From: Trichuris trichiura
Taxonomy: Eukaryota; Nematoda; Enoplea; Trichinellida; Trichuridae
Reading direction: 5' to 3'
NCBI GenBank assembly: GCA_037903355.1
Contig: JBAJFE010000004.1
Span: 2,790,001 to 2,854,000 of the forward strand
Length of the DNA stretch: 64,000 nucleotides
Of this stretch, positions 37,258-49,561 are shown piece by piece (the stretch's first letter is position 1; the number at the start of each line of letters is the position of its first letter). Position numbers and translations under genes: made by a program. The notes under the pieces were generated by a model. The model searched no databases, had not been told where the DNA came from, and saw only the letters and a program-made list of their open reading frames with translations.

Positions 37258-38217
37258 TTAATATTTACTGGACCAGACTCCTGTAAGAAGGGAAATGAAG
37301 CAGTGCATGGAAATGGAAGGCCTCAAAATTCTGTGAGAAGCCGCCACGATGACGTTTGACCTATATATAGATTTGGAAACAAAATCGACAGTCGCTAGAA
37401 CCTCATAATCGCTATGAAGTGCTGAAAGCTGTTGACAGAAATTTACTTTATAACTGTTTAAACTTGACAACCTTTTCTGAAGGCTTTTATAAGACCTCTG
37501 CCATTCAGACTTTATATACTCCTATAAACAAGTCAGAGTTCGTGAGAGGTTATACTTTTTGGCAAGAGCAGAGAGCGAATTCTTAGAAAACATTTAAAAT
37601 ATGCTAGGTTAAGATGTACAAGTAACACAGAATTTATCGATGAATTGGTGCGACGTTTTGAACTTTCGACTTTCAGGTATAACAGTCTGTACGAAATGTC
37701 ACCATAATTTGGCGACGCAGCTTTCAAGTTTACAAAATAGCGAAAGAGGTTTAAAAGCACTATTGTTTCCTCAGACATAATTTTTCCAACCAACTGGCAG
37801 ACACTGGCAGTGACAGCTAAACAACAAACGAAAACACACTGAGTATTGCAAAAAATATTAAGCAAAAATATGTTAGCTGACAAAATTAGCAACATTCTCT
37901 CAAGCTTAGTAACAGACCTCAAGGTGTTACGCATCATCGCACTTCTAGAAACGGAAGAGTTTCGTAGATAAGTCTGCAAGGAAAAGTGAAGCAGGCTGAA
38001 ATATCTTCAGTAAATAATCAGTCATGCTAGCTTTAAGTCTACTTTCATAATATTCTTCTACATTAGACGTTGCGTACCGCCATGTGTATGCATGCTGAGT
38101 GCGCATGAACATGAAACAGCTATGCCAACATAGTTCGCTATAAAATGATTGCGAGAACTTTGACAAAACTGACTTTCCGCTCATGGAATTAAGTTTCATC
38201 TTATTCTTTTCAGCCAC
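37258..38217 (-). CDS. Possible membrane-protein exons upstream of N6
   Basis: The minus-strand frame 37979-37533 (148 codons) is hydrophobic (ERMLLILSANIFLLNIF, then EETIVLLNLFRYF). It has a related counterpart upstream of N7 (44119-43850: DEIIVLSNFLHYTKLES). The 37470-37258 frame may be a further exon. Retention of an open frame in the duplicate flank is the only support. No family is assigned. Confidence 0.22.
38139..38145 (+). promoter_or_regulatory. TATA box of N6
   Basis: TATAAAA, 44 bases before the start codon. Confidence 0.55.
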
Positions 38218-41122
38218 ATTAACTGCTTTCCTTCAGGTACGTAATGCATATTTCAGATTCTAAAAGAACTATGACAAATAGGTGGCATAGCTATGCAGGC
38301 ACATTAATGCGTGGGCTAATTTTGGAACTTAAAGAAATCCATAACTAAAAACTGCGCATGTCCACATGACTGCAGCTCATCATAATACGTAAGTGCAACC
38401 TGCAAAGTGTCAGAATATTTTCCGCCATTTAACACGGCTTATTGAAGTTCAGATTAGATAAACAAAGGGTTAAACGACTTTGAAGTATGACAAAATAACT
38501 CTCCAGCGAACTCTTCAGAAAAATACTTAGGTGCATTCCTTTAATTAGACTTGGGGTACCAGAATTATGCTGGTAGTTGTCAGTAAATTCTAAGCGATTT
38601 CTCGTTGCTCCATTTGGAAATTTTCCTACATTATTGATTCTAGCCAACACTACAAGTAGCGCTTCAATGGAACTTCAGAGAAGAAAGAAAGTTTCATAAA
38701 ACTGCACGAAAACACATAGACTCAGCTATAGTACCGTACACCTACAATTCCTCAAGTGTAACGATTGCTGTCAAATGTGCTGGCAGACGGAACCCTCCAT
38801 ACGGAATTACCATAAAAACGCTTCAAATGAATGAATGCAAATGCGAGGGGGTAATATTTTAAAATTGTCACTTAGTCTGAATTTTCATGTTCATCTTAAC
38901 CTGAATTGTTTATTTGATATTCGCATATAGATTATTTCATTGAGCAGAATCTTACGCAGCTTGTATAACCTAAATTACAGGTCAGTTTCAGTAAGGAAGT
39001 TATTGCGTTTTCTGTAAATGCCTCCGTAAAAGAAAACCTTTCGTTTCACCCTGGAATCATCACATGCCCAATGGTAGGACGTGAAAAATGCGGTGCGCTT
39101 AGCCAGTCACGTAAACACTTACCTTGATGGCCATTCAGTGATGCATTGAAATAAATCCTAAAAGCAATTACTTAAATGAGAAAAGCTCAAAGGTACGAAT
39201 TGCTTTAAGCGAAAACAACTCTTCATTTTTAGGACAGTATTTCGACGAACAACTGAAGTAACTAAGCTGCAAAGTTAATATTATTAAGTGACTGTGCAGA
39301 CTGCAGATCATAAAGAGCCTACGCAAATAGGCTTCGAGATTTCATAAACTTGACTGAATGTTAAAACTGAATTAACAGCAAGAAATATCTTTTTGAGATA
39401 ATCATAATCTAACGCAGTGGCCTTTTATGTCGATTTGCTCAACGAACATAGTGTGCTTGCAGTGCTGGTGTCCTCCACGGTGTCGTCGACCGCAGTCACC
39501 GACGGTAGAGTGCCAATATGCTGCCAGGATTAATCGTTTCTCATCGGATGCAGAGAACTTCCTCGGCTTATTTTGCTATGATCAAATAGTCAGTGTATTA
39601 GACAAGGTATGTTCTCCTTTGAATGTCATGATGGTTAATAGTAGGGGATAAAGCTCTTACTTCTGGCCATATGCAAACAGAAATTAGGATTTACAGATAT
39701 AACATTTGCATACTGTCATTTTGATGCTCACATGTTATTCGTGAGCCGTGCAGCACATTTTTTAGGGCATGTCCTTGGACGAAATATGCGACAATTGGAG
39801 GTACCCTGGTTCTGACGTAAGCCATTCAGTGTAAACTGAGGCTGAGCTTGCTGATTTTTTTAAGTTTTAGTTTCCACAGCTTCAAATACCTAACCACCTA
39901 AAGTCACTACATTCCTATATACTCCGCTATACGCCTCCTCAGATAGAAAAGCGCGGTAAGCATTATGCTAAGTATCTTTTCTTTCGAAACACTCAACGCT
40001 GCTGCGGGCTTACCTGTTAGAGCTTAATGAATCATCTTCCGAAAAGAATTGGCCAAAGAATGAACATGAAAGAACAGGATTCGGTGGACTTGGGAATTTG
40101 GAAAAGCTTGGACCTAATTACGTGGTGTACCTCGTGATCACCAGGTAGTTAAGCTACACTATTTGCCGAATGTGTTCTGAAAGCAATAATCATAAGTTGA
40201 AGCAAAGTCTGTTAACGTTTCTGACTGCATATTTTTAACTTTCATATTTCCAAGCTGTTTTGGGCACACATGAAGCAACTAGCAGCTTTAGATAACACAG
40301 GTCTGTCGAAAGCGATACGTACAAATGGTCGTAAAAGGCTCAAGCACAAAATGTAGCTTTTTTCTTTAGTCAAGTAAGGTCAACATTTGAGGGTCCATTT
40401 CCCGCGTTAGGTGAACATATGACGAAATATGCGCATTAGAATCCTTATTTCAGTTGTGTTATGTGAGTGTGTACATTGCAAAGTTCCATTAGCGTAAAAA
40501 GATCACACAACAGGGACCTAAGGTTCAGTACAGTTTAGAATGAATGAACCATGAAAATGCCTCAGCTCTCATCGCCGCAAAAATATTTATAATTTTGCTT
40601 ATCCTTTCAGCCAAAATGGTGATCAGTTTAGAATTGTTACGGAAGAAAGTACTGAACCGTTTGCTTTGCCAAAGGCATGCTTGGCTTCGTTCTGCAGTAC
40701 ATTTTCGCTAACACATACTGGTTGTAGTTTATTGGTGAGGACGAGAACGTTAGTGAACTTTTCGTAACAAAAAGCGTAAAGAAGATTAGGGACGAAATGG
40801 GGAATTGCCCTGACGAGGATTTAGATTTGATAATAAGAAATAAGACAATGGTAAGCAAGTTTGCATCTTTGACCACTGCCTGTAATTTGACTTGCAGCTT
40901 CATGGAGGCTACTTGAAAGATCACCTTAATACAGACAACGCCTGGACGGAAGGGTTCATCGTTCACCTTCACGATTCATATGGACGCTGCTTCGGTTCGC
41001 TATCAGTTGGCTGGAGACCACAAGAAGGGCTCTACCGATGGGTTCATTTGGGAAACGACACTGTCGGACTGGACAATCTTTTGTCTCCAATAATTTCCCC
41101 ATTTGTGGCAAACTATAAATGA
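38183..41122 (+). CDS. N6: secreted NUDT9-H-like protein, 9 exons, intact
   Basis: Predicted exons: 38183-38236, 38644-38850, 39463-39606, 39766-39816, 39871-39955, 40021-40144, 40611-40674, 40728-40850, 40898-41122; 1077 bases, 358 residues. The leader is MELSFILFFSATLTAFLQ. Exon 2 has no ATG, so it is easily missed; it carries IAVKCAGRRNPPYGITIK and NECKCEG. Exon 3 starts CWCPPRCRRP, followed by VECQYAARIN. Then come DEICDNWRYPGSD, FPQLQIPNHLKSL, HERTGFGGLGNLEKLGPN and GGYLKDHLNTDNAWTEG. The Nudix position reads GEDENVSELFVTKSVKKIRD, followed by EMGN. The donor after exon 7 is GC (CCAAAG|GCATGC). It is the tandem partner of N7. AATAAA lies at 41191. Confidence 0.83.
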
Positions 41123-41190
41123 TTGCCCGGGTCAATAGTTAACCGCATTGTGCTGGTCTATGCGATGACGTGGCAGCACTACCTTCAGCG

Positions 41191-41196
41191 AATAAA
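41191..41196 (+). terminator. Polyadenylation signal of N6
   Basis: AATAAA, 69 bases after the stop codon. Confidence 0.6.
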
Positions 41197-41199
41197 GTT

Positions 41200-44100
41200 A
41201 TATGTTTTATAACTGCTTCTTCAGCCAGCTAATTCCTCCTTACATATATTACATATATGTTCCTGCTTCTGCAGTCAAAAAAGTCCGCATACTCTTTAAA
41301 ACATAATCAGCTATGGCATTATTTCAGCTGTAATATTGAGAGTCAGGAGTTGCGTAATGAATGCATAAACATGCACTACAACTTCCCACAATCATTTGTA
41401 AGGTATAAATGAGGGCGTTAAAGCGGAAAAGTATCACATAGTCCATGATTGTTCTCTGAATAAAACTGACAGTAATTAAACACTGACACGTTCGTTTCTA
41501 GCCAGATGGTGGGATGATGTGCTAACAAGAGCTATACTGCAACAAGTAAACTACGCTCAGTGTATAAACATTACATAGGACGGTTTCTCCTTTCGGGGGT
41601 GGCACAGGTGTTGTAATGACGAAACCTACTCGTCAGGTTTGCTCCTTAGACGTAACTGCAGCTTGCTCTTGCTGTCGCATTTATTTCTGAATACACGAAC
41701 AACTTTTAAATTGGTCAGCGTTAAGTTGCCTGGCTAAAGCAGTTGAATTAATTTTTTGTTTTCTTTCTCCTACTGAACTAAAGTGCTCAGTATGGAGGCA
41801 ATAAAAGGATTCTGTTTTTTGCTTTATAAGTTTCTTGCCTGAATTAAAATCGTACTGGTTACAGTACTGGTTTTGGCAGTAGCGAGATTTCACACAATCA
41901 GCATTCAAAAAGAAGCACTTCCACGCAGATAGCTCATTTGTATTAATACTAATAAATGGAGATAATGTTGCGCAATTCAGCTGATTGATTGCTGCAGCGC
42001 AACGGCAAAGTAATCTTTCTGTTAAATGTACATGCATAAACATAGATCTGACGCTCGTATGTGCTAAGTATTAACGCAGGAGGCGATCATCCCCAGGGGC
42101 TATCACGATAAAAATGTTACAAGGCGGCAGGTCGCAAGCTCAATCTCAGCGGCAATCTTTTTAAACTTTGCAGCAATGGATTTCATCCTGTAACTTCGAT
42201 GAAATCTATACAAAACTCGTACCAAAAGTTAGGATTGAAAGAAAAGCTATTTATCCCTTATTCCTAACGGGGTAGAAACTACCTTTGATAAAAAGTCTCT
42301 TTAAGCAGACGCACAAATGCTTCTGGAGTCCCAGCAGACGACAGCAGCAGCGGTGAACGTTCGTCTATCTGTTCTAATTGAGTTTTTAAGCTAACAGCAG
42401 CTTCCAATCTGCATTATTTAAATTGTAAATAATAAACACAAGGCCTGTTACGAAGTGAGAATGAAATGAAAAACTAAGAAAGTGCCCACTGAAGACTTCA
42501 GGGCAGACGTAGCCTCAGGTGATGAGATACAGGATGCCCTTTTCTGAGTTTATTTTTATATCATCTAATTCTGTCTTATCAGTTATTTTTTTTAAACGCC
42601 CAATGGTGAGATTTAAGTTAAAAAGTGAACATTCAGCGTGCAAAGATAAGTACGGGCAGACGATGCCTACTAGATGTTCGATCGTCTGTTCTAAATGAGT
42701 TATTTAATTAACTGTGGGTTCTAAGCTATACAATTTAAATAGAGAAAAAGAAGCTACTACTTTTGAACTTAGTTCAATCGTAAGCTGTCGTTTTCAATAG
42801 TATTATCAATTGTATGAACTCAACGCACGCTTTCACTGTTTAATTAGCGCTGTTTCAATGAAATAGTTTTCTGTTAGCATAATGACATAAATCGTGCAGA
42901 CGCAGGACAGCCTCACTTCACCTAAGTCGGTGGATAATTATCTTGAGGGGGTGTGGTGATCATTGTGTTTGTCATGAATAGGTGCTCATTTAAATTTACT
43001 AGTAAGGAAGAGTAATTTTTTTCTAGCGAGAAAATCCTTTTTAAAAATCGTTGATTACCCATTCAAGCCATTCTGCATAACAGGATAAATTCTCAATTTC
43101 GTCGGTGCAACTTTTATACTTCAATATGAACTCAATTTGACGGCATGGCGCATTCGTGAACACCGTCTTCTTTAATTTTGCTTGGTTTTATTATTCTGTC
43201 CATGCTAACATAATCCATTTTTTTAATAGGTTAGACCTTTAGCAGGCCATGGCCATAAAAAGAATGAGACTTCATACTTATTACTTGAGACTACACTTTA
43301 GATATCATTTCAATATATGAAGACTATTGGACATTTTCTTCATAAAAAACGAGTTAATCTTTAAGGATGACTTCAACAGCAATTTTATGGTAGCAAAGAG
43401 ACTTTTAGGTTGATAAGAATGGTCTAAGCTCTGCAATTATTTTAGAAGAACGCTACAACGCAAAGGTCAAAAGGCAGGACTTTTTATTTGCGGTTGGCGT
43501 AAATTCAGAGCTAGAAACAAAGTTTACAGTCACAAGAACTTTAAACTCCATTTCATATTTTTAAAAACCGCTGAAGGTGTCTTAAGCTGAAGGTATGTCA
43601 CCAGAAAGGCAACCAAAAGCTATTGCTATCTGCTATCGACTAAAACTTTTAGTGCTGAAAATTGCCAATAAAAATTTACTCTACAAGCACTAGCACTTGT
43701 CGATGGAGCAAAAATGTTTCCAAAGATCTTCACAAGACGCCTGCTGTTCAACTATCTGATACTTTCATATAAAAACTAGGCGTCGTGACAGGCATTTTCT
43801 AGCGATAGGTGAAAGCAAACGAGTTCATTCAAGATATGCTGCAGAAAAGCTAATACGTTGAGATACAAAGTATATCGATGAAGTGCCTTACTTTCAATAC
43901 TTTTGACTTCGGATTAACAGTTTGAACGAACTGCCACCATAGCTCACAGATGCAACTTTCAAGCTTAGTGTAGTGAAGGAAATTTGAGAGCACTATTATT
44001 TCGTCACACCTCATTTCTCCAGCCAGCACCCAAAGATTGACATTAATGGCTTTGTAATAGACAAAAGCTCTCGGAGTATAGCAAAAAAATTGACAGCTTA

Positions 44101-44340
44101 TCCTGAAGCTTAGTAACAAACCCGCAATTGCTATGCATTATTTCCATGTTTCTAGAAGTGAGAGTTTCATAAAATATTTTGCAGCCAAAAGTGAAGTATG
44201 CTGAGGTATTCTGAATAAACAAACAGTCATACTAGCTCTGCATTTACTTTCATAATAATTATTCTCTTAGGTAAAACGTTGTGACACATCTCGTGTGTGC
44301 GCGCAGAATATGCGTGGACATAGCACAGCTACGCTAACAC
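41200..44340. other. N6-N7 intergenic
   Basis: There is no plus-strand gene. From about 43480 onward it is related to the 5' flank of N6 (37310-38180), so N6 and N7 duplicated with their upstream DNA. The hydrophobic minus frame 44119-43850 is the counterpart of 37979-37533. Confidence 0.4.
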
Positions 44341-44348
44341 AGTCCCTC

Positions 44349-44355
44349 TATAAAA
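44349..44355 (+). promoter_or_regulatory. TATA box of N7
   Basis: TATAAAA, 52 bases before the start codon. Confidence 0.5.
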
Positions 44356-44400
44356 TGCGTAAATGGTAGCGTAAAATTCGATTGAACTTGCTTATCGCTC

Positions 44401-47280
44401 ATGGAACTAAGCTTCTCTCTATTTCTTTCAGTGACATTAACTTCACTGATCCAGGTACATAACGTATATTTCAATTTCTAAAAGAGCTAAGACAAACGCA
44501 GGGTAACATCCCTATGTGGTCACATTAGTGCATGCACCAGTTAGAGCTGCGCATGTCCATCTGACAGCGGCTCATCATAACCATAGTTCATCAAGCATGT
44601 TGTTCAGTGCCCAAAATGGCTTCTTGATATTCAGATAAACAAATAGTTAAATGACTGAACTTTGACAATAATAGCTATCTAGCAGACAGTTGAATTCATC
44701 CGCAAATTGTTTGCACATGTTGCTCTTATTAAAATCGAAGTGCCAGAATTATGCTTGCGATTTTCAGTAAATTCTTACTGATTTTCCATTGATGCGGTAG
44801 AAATTCTGCATGTCTGATTTCAGCCAACCCTGCAAGTTGTGCTGAAGTGGCAGTATGGAGAAGAAAGAAGTTTCCAAATTATTGCGCAAAGTTTCATAGA
44901 ATCAGCTATAAAGCCGCATAATTTCAAATCCTCAAGTACAACGATTGCTGTCAAATGTGCCGGAAAACGCAATCGTCCGTATGGATTTACCATAAAAACA
45001 CTTGAAATGAGAGGATGCACATGCGTTAAGGTAATCTTTTAAAATCGTCAATCGGTTTAAATAATTATGCTTTTGTTAATACGAGCTGTTCATCTGATGT
45101 TCACACGGAGGCTATTTCAGTAAGCAGAAGCACTTATGACAAGTGAAGTCCAAGGTTTAGGCGTTGTAGGCTGGTTTAATTGCAGTGAATACGTAAGGAA
45201 GTGTTCGTTGTAGTTTCTGCACATGCTTATGAGTAGGAAGGCTGCCTTGCGACTCCTACATTCTCGCATGTTCAATAGCATTACGTAAAGGACGCGTTTT
45301 CTGGCCAGTTTAGGTGAACCGTCATTTTGATAATCACTTCATAGTAATGCATTGATACGAACCATGAAAGCATTTGTTCAATTCAGCAAAACGAAAAGAT
45401 TTGAACTGTTTTGGTTCGAAGTCTTTCCTCATTTTTGGAACAGTTTTTCACAGTGTCCGAGCAGATAAATGCTGGTAGCCAGCCTATGTAAAGAGGTTTG
45501 ATACATTCTTACGGTTGCTTTGAATTCTAAAGCTTATAATCAAAACAAATATTTTACTGGTATGCCTATAGCTTTTTAATGTGTTTTTTACGTACATTAT
45601 TTCAATAAACAGATTGTACTTGCAGACTTGGTGTCCACCCCGATGCCGTAATGGACAGGCATCATCGACAGTAGAGTGTCAATATGCGGCAAGACTCGAT
45701 AGTTTTTCAATGAAAAGAGACAATTTCTTAGGGTTAATTTGCTACGACAAAACAGTCAATGTACTGGACAAGGTAAACTTTCTTTTTAAATAATCCCATG
45801 ATGGTTAGCAGCAGTGAATAACATACTAATATTTTTGATTATTCGAAAAAAGATTGGGACTTAGACATTAAATAATTGCGCGTCCTCATTTCAATATTCG
45901 CGTTATACTGATTAAGTCTAACCCCTCATTTTTCAGGGCATGTCTATGGATGATATATGTGACAAATGGCGTTATCCTGGTTCTGACGTAGGTTACTCAT
46001 TTTAAGCTGATGGCGTGTCTACTAAATTGGATTATAATTGCAGTTTCCGCAGCTTCAAATACCTGACCACCTGAAGTCAGTACACTCTTACGTACTTGCC
46101 TATATTCCTCCTCAGACTGAAAAACGAAGTAACAATTGTGCTACGAATTTTTTCCTTGCAAATAATCTGCACTGTTTACTTATATGTTAGCGCTCAGTGT
46201 ATCATTTTTCGACAAGAACTGGCTAAAGAATGAACATGAAAGAACAGGATTTGGGGGAGTTGGAGGTTTGGAAAAGCTTGGACCTAACCACATGCTGTAC
46301 CTCGTGATTACTGGGTAATTAAGCTTCATTGTTCTCTGAACACTGAAAGCAAAAATCTGTAAATTGAAGTACAGTTAAGTCTGCTAACATTTCTGACTAC
46401 ATATTTATAACTGCTGTTGTGGACATAAAGCAAGCAACTGTTAGCTTTAGATGTCGCAGTTTTGTCAAAAGCTATAGGTGGAAATAATTCTAAAAAGGGT
46501 TAGCCATAAATTTTACTTTTGAGTTTCTTATTAAATCAGGTAAATATTTCAACATCCGTTTCCCAAGGCACATGAAAACGGACAGATATGCGCGCATTTG
46601 CATCACTGTTTCAATTAATTCTAACCTGAGCATGTAAGTTACCAAATTTGTCCGGTGCAGACTAATCACGGAAGAGAGATTGAATAATCCGCACAATTTA
46701 AAACGAATGAGTTTTGAAATTGCCATAGCTCCCACCGCCACATCAATACTTAAAATTTTGTTGACTTTTTTAGGCAAAGCGGCTATGAGACTAAGATTAT
46801 GGTGGAAGAAAGTATTGAACCGTATGCTTTGCCACAGGCATGACTGGTTTCGCTCTAGTAATTTTTTCTAGCACCTTTCAATTGTAGTTCTTTGGAGAGG
46901 ACAAGAATGTTGGTGAATTTTTCCTCAAAAAAAGCGCAAATAAGATAAAAGACGAAATGGGGAACTGCCCTGACTCTGAATTAGATCAGATAATATGGGG
47001 TAAAAGAGTGGTAAGTGAGCTCATATCTTCGACGACTGCCTCTAACTTGATTTTCAGCTTCATGCAGGCTACCTGAAAAATCGGCTTAACACAGACAACG
47101 CTTGGACGGAAGGGTTCATCATTCACCTTCATGATCCGTTATGGACGCTGCTTTGGCTTGCTGTCACATAAGGGGAAACCACAAGGGATGTACCGCTGGG
47201 TTTCTTTGCCGAACATCGCTGTCGGAATGGATAACCTTTTATCCCCAATAATATCCCGATTTGTGGCAAATTATAAATGA
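44401..47280 (+). pseudogene. N7: NUDT9-H-like copy with a one-base frameshift in the last exon
   Basis: Predicted exons: 44401-44454, 44824-45030, 45626-45772, 45937-45987, 46044-46128, 46191-46314, 46774-46837, 46888-47010, 47058-47280. Exons 1-8 are fully open: leader MELSFSLFLSVTLTSLIQ, KCAGKRNRPYGF, TWCPPRCRNG, DICDKWRYPGSD, HERTGFGGVGGLEKLGPN. Exon 9 keeps GYLKNRLNTDNAWTEGFI but has one extra T at 47139-47140 relative to N6. The frame shifts at that point and stops at 47169, before the family's conserved end at 47278-47280. All other splice sites are intact, including the GC donor after exon 7 (46838). It may be a very young pseudogene, a truncated but expressed protein, or an assembly error. 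Confidence 0.75.
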
Positions 47281-47398
47281 TTAGATGATTGACTGCGTTT
47301 TGCTGGTTTGATTGATGGCACGTGACAGTACTAGTATGAATGAGTAAAGCTCTCAGGTTTCGTAACTGTTCCTTTAGTTTGCCAATTCCTGCTTACAT

Positions 47399-47651
47399 GG
47401 TGTCTTGGTACGGGACCATATATTTTCATAATGAGAAAACTTTATTACGAATCGGTTCCCGTTTATGTATATAAGAGACTCCGGAGCTTTCGGGTCATTC
47501 GAGACCCGTCATCAGCGGTCTAAAGTTGTGAACTGATGACGGGAACTTTAGAAAGCAACTTTAGACCGCTGATGACGGGTCTCGAATGACCCGAAAGCTC
47601 CGGAGTCTCTTATATGCATAAACGGGAACCGATCCGTAATAAAGTTTTCTC
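47399..47651. mobile_element. Palindromic Penelope-like insertion, 14-base target duplication
   Basis: ATTCCTGCTTACAT is duplicated at 47385-47398 and 47652-47665. The N6 downstream region has a single related site. The arms run AATGAGAAAACTTTATTACG ... AATAAAGTTTTCTCATT and meet around an asymmetric spacer near 47528-47555. A unique tail (TCTTGGTACGGGACC) is on the left and matches the right-hand tail of the 23.4 kb copy in reverse, so the two elements lie in opposite orientation. Hammerhead-like boxes are at 47569-47597 (plus) and 47486-47515 (minus): CTGATGA, stem GGGTC/GACCC, GAAAG, palindrome CTCCGGAG, then GTC. Confidence 0.68.
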
Positions 47652-47665
47652 ATTCCTGCTTACAT

Positions 47666-49560
47666 ATATTAAATGTGTTCTTGCTTCTGCAGCCAGGAGA
47701 GCACGCATGCTCTGAGGGATGACCAGCGGCTATGATGAAGGCACTCATCTAGATTTTGAAAATTTAATCACGATTATGAATATTGCTTAATATTGTAAAG
47801 ATGATCTTATCGAGTTCCTCTGATAGAAGTATCCGTAGTGAACCTTTTTGTTTGACCTATCCTTTTTGCCGAACAGTGAGCATTACTTGGTTTTATCTGT
47901 CTATCACTTCTGTTGATTCGTCATTAGTTGCGGAGCCGTAAAGTTATTAAGCATTTTCTCGAAAGCGTTTGGCAATGACAGTATACGCGTTATGGTTTCG
48001 ACAAAAATAATTAGTAATGGCAACATTTCAGCTGTAACAATTGCGTAAATAAACATTATGACTACCAGCATTCATTTGAACGTTGGCATTTGAAGGAGCC
48101 ACTTGGTAGACAGCAGGTAGAAGCGCGTGTTCAGTTTCTCTTATTTTTGGCAGTGTATAAAGAAAAAAAATAGTCCAGTTGTTGACCACATGGAGTGATG
48201 TTAGTTCAGCATCCACAAAAAGGTGTCAACTGCGCGGTATTCTTCCCTTACGTGAAAAAGGCGATCGAGACGAAAAATCTATGCGTCACATTTAGGCATT
48301 TTTTCTGGTGTATATTGAAAAAATGAGTGAACTTTAACTAACGAAGTTATGGAGCTATGAAAGCTTTTAATTCCAAAGTTGCTGAACAAAAAGAAATAAA
48401 GACAAACCTAGTAAACCCAACCGTTGGTTTTATAGCCTATTCCAATTTCGAGTTTTTTCTTTGTCGATGACGAGAAGCCCCATTCGTCATAGTTCAATGC
48501 TGTCCGCCCAGGTAATGAATGGAGAAGGACGCTTATTTCGAGGTGTCGTTATTTGGCTTCGTTTATAAAGGATAGTGAAATACTGAAATGCTTGGAGTGC
48601 TAACTTGACGCAGCGATGCCACTTAGAAAAAGCATTGACAGAATGAATCAGAAAATAGCGTAATGAAGGAGGTTTCAGTATGTGGTGCCATACCGTAGAT
48701 ATACTTAGTTTTAAGGTTCACAGCGAATTGTTCCAGTATTGAGGAAGGCGGTAAAACACATGCCCCGTTTTTTCAAAGATAATTGGCATTTGAACATTCT
48801 TAAATCCCTATGACCTAATAGGCTGGTTCCTCTCTTTAGAATACGGTGCTAGCAGTTTTTTGAGGCTTTACTCGTTGTTTGGAAGAGAAAGTGAAGGATC
48901 TTTGAAACAATAGCTTGCTAACAAGGCTGTATTCGTCCGGAAATTGCAATGACTGCAGGCCATCCAAGGTAGACATCAGAAAACAATAGGCAAAAATATA
49001 TGCCAAAATATCTTCACCAGCCAAACCTGGTGAAGGCAAAGAGAGGTTTTGTGATTTTTTGTTCGTTTGGTTGTCTGCGCTGAAGGTGGTTCAAAGTTGG
49101 GGCGGAAAGCTTTGCAGAGAAAAAAGAAAAAGTTTCTGATGAAAAACGCGAGATTCGTAACAAAGAGAAAAAAAACCAAAATTTTAAGTAAAGCATGTAT
49201 TCAATTTTTTGAAGGAATAGAATGATATGCCATCGAGTCAACGAGTCACAGGCTTGTGAAATAAGGAACATATGTAGGATGTCTTTCTTTCCTGTGCCAG
49301 GTATTGAGAAAAAGTGTGCTGAGCAATGGCCACGAAATCAGTCATATTGGTCACATGGCACGGTTCATGCAATGTTACCAGGGATCTGGCCTATAAATGT
49401 TATAAAGGAAACTATTTCTTGCAGATAAACTATTTCAGGCACAAAATTGCTTTACAACATTGAATATGGATAAAATTTATACAACCGGGCCTGAAACCAA
49501 ATTTCTTGATGAAAAACGCATATAAGACCTATAAAAGCCTGAAAAGTTGAGGGTTCAATA
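47666..49560. other. Intergenic, nothing recognised
   Basis: There are no family exons. Overlapping frames around 48836-49271 on the minus strand are AT-rich and mutually conflicting. Confidence 0.35.
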
Positions 49561-49561
49561 T

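Noticed and set aside
37258..38217. Calling a gustatory receptor outright upstream of N6
   Set aside because: There is no assembled exon chain and no secure last-helix motif; kept only as a low-confidence membrane-like frame.
42300..42720. Loose direct similarity (GTCTGTTCTAA...GAGTT) about 350 bases apart
   Set aside because: The match is short and imperfect; no boundaries or duplication could be defined.
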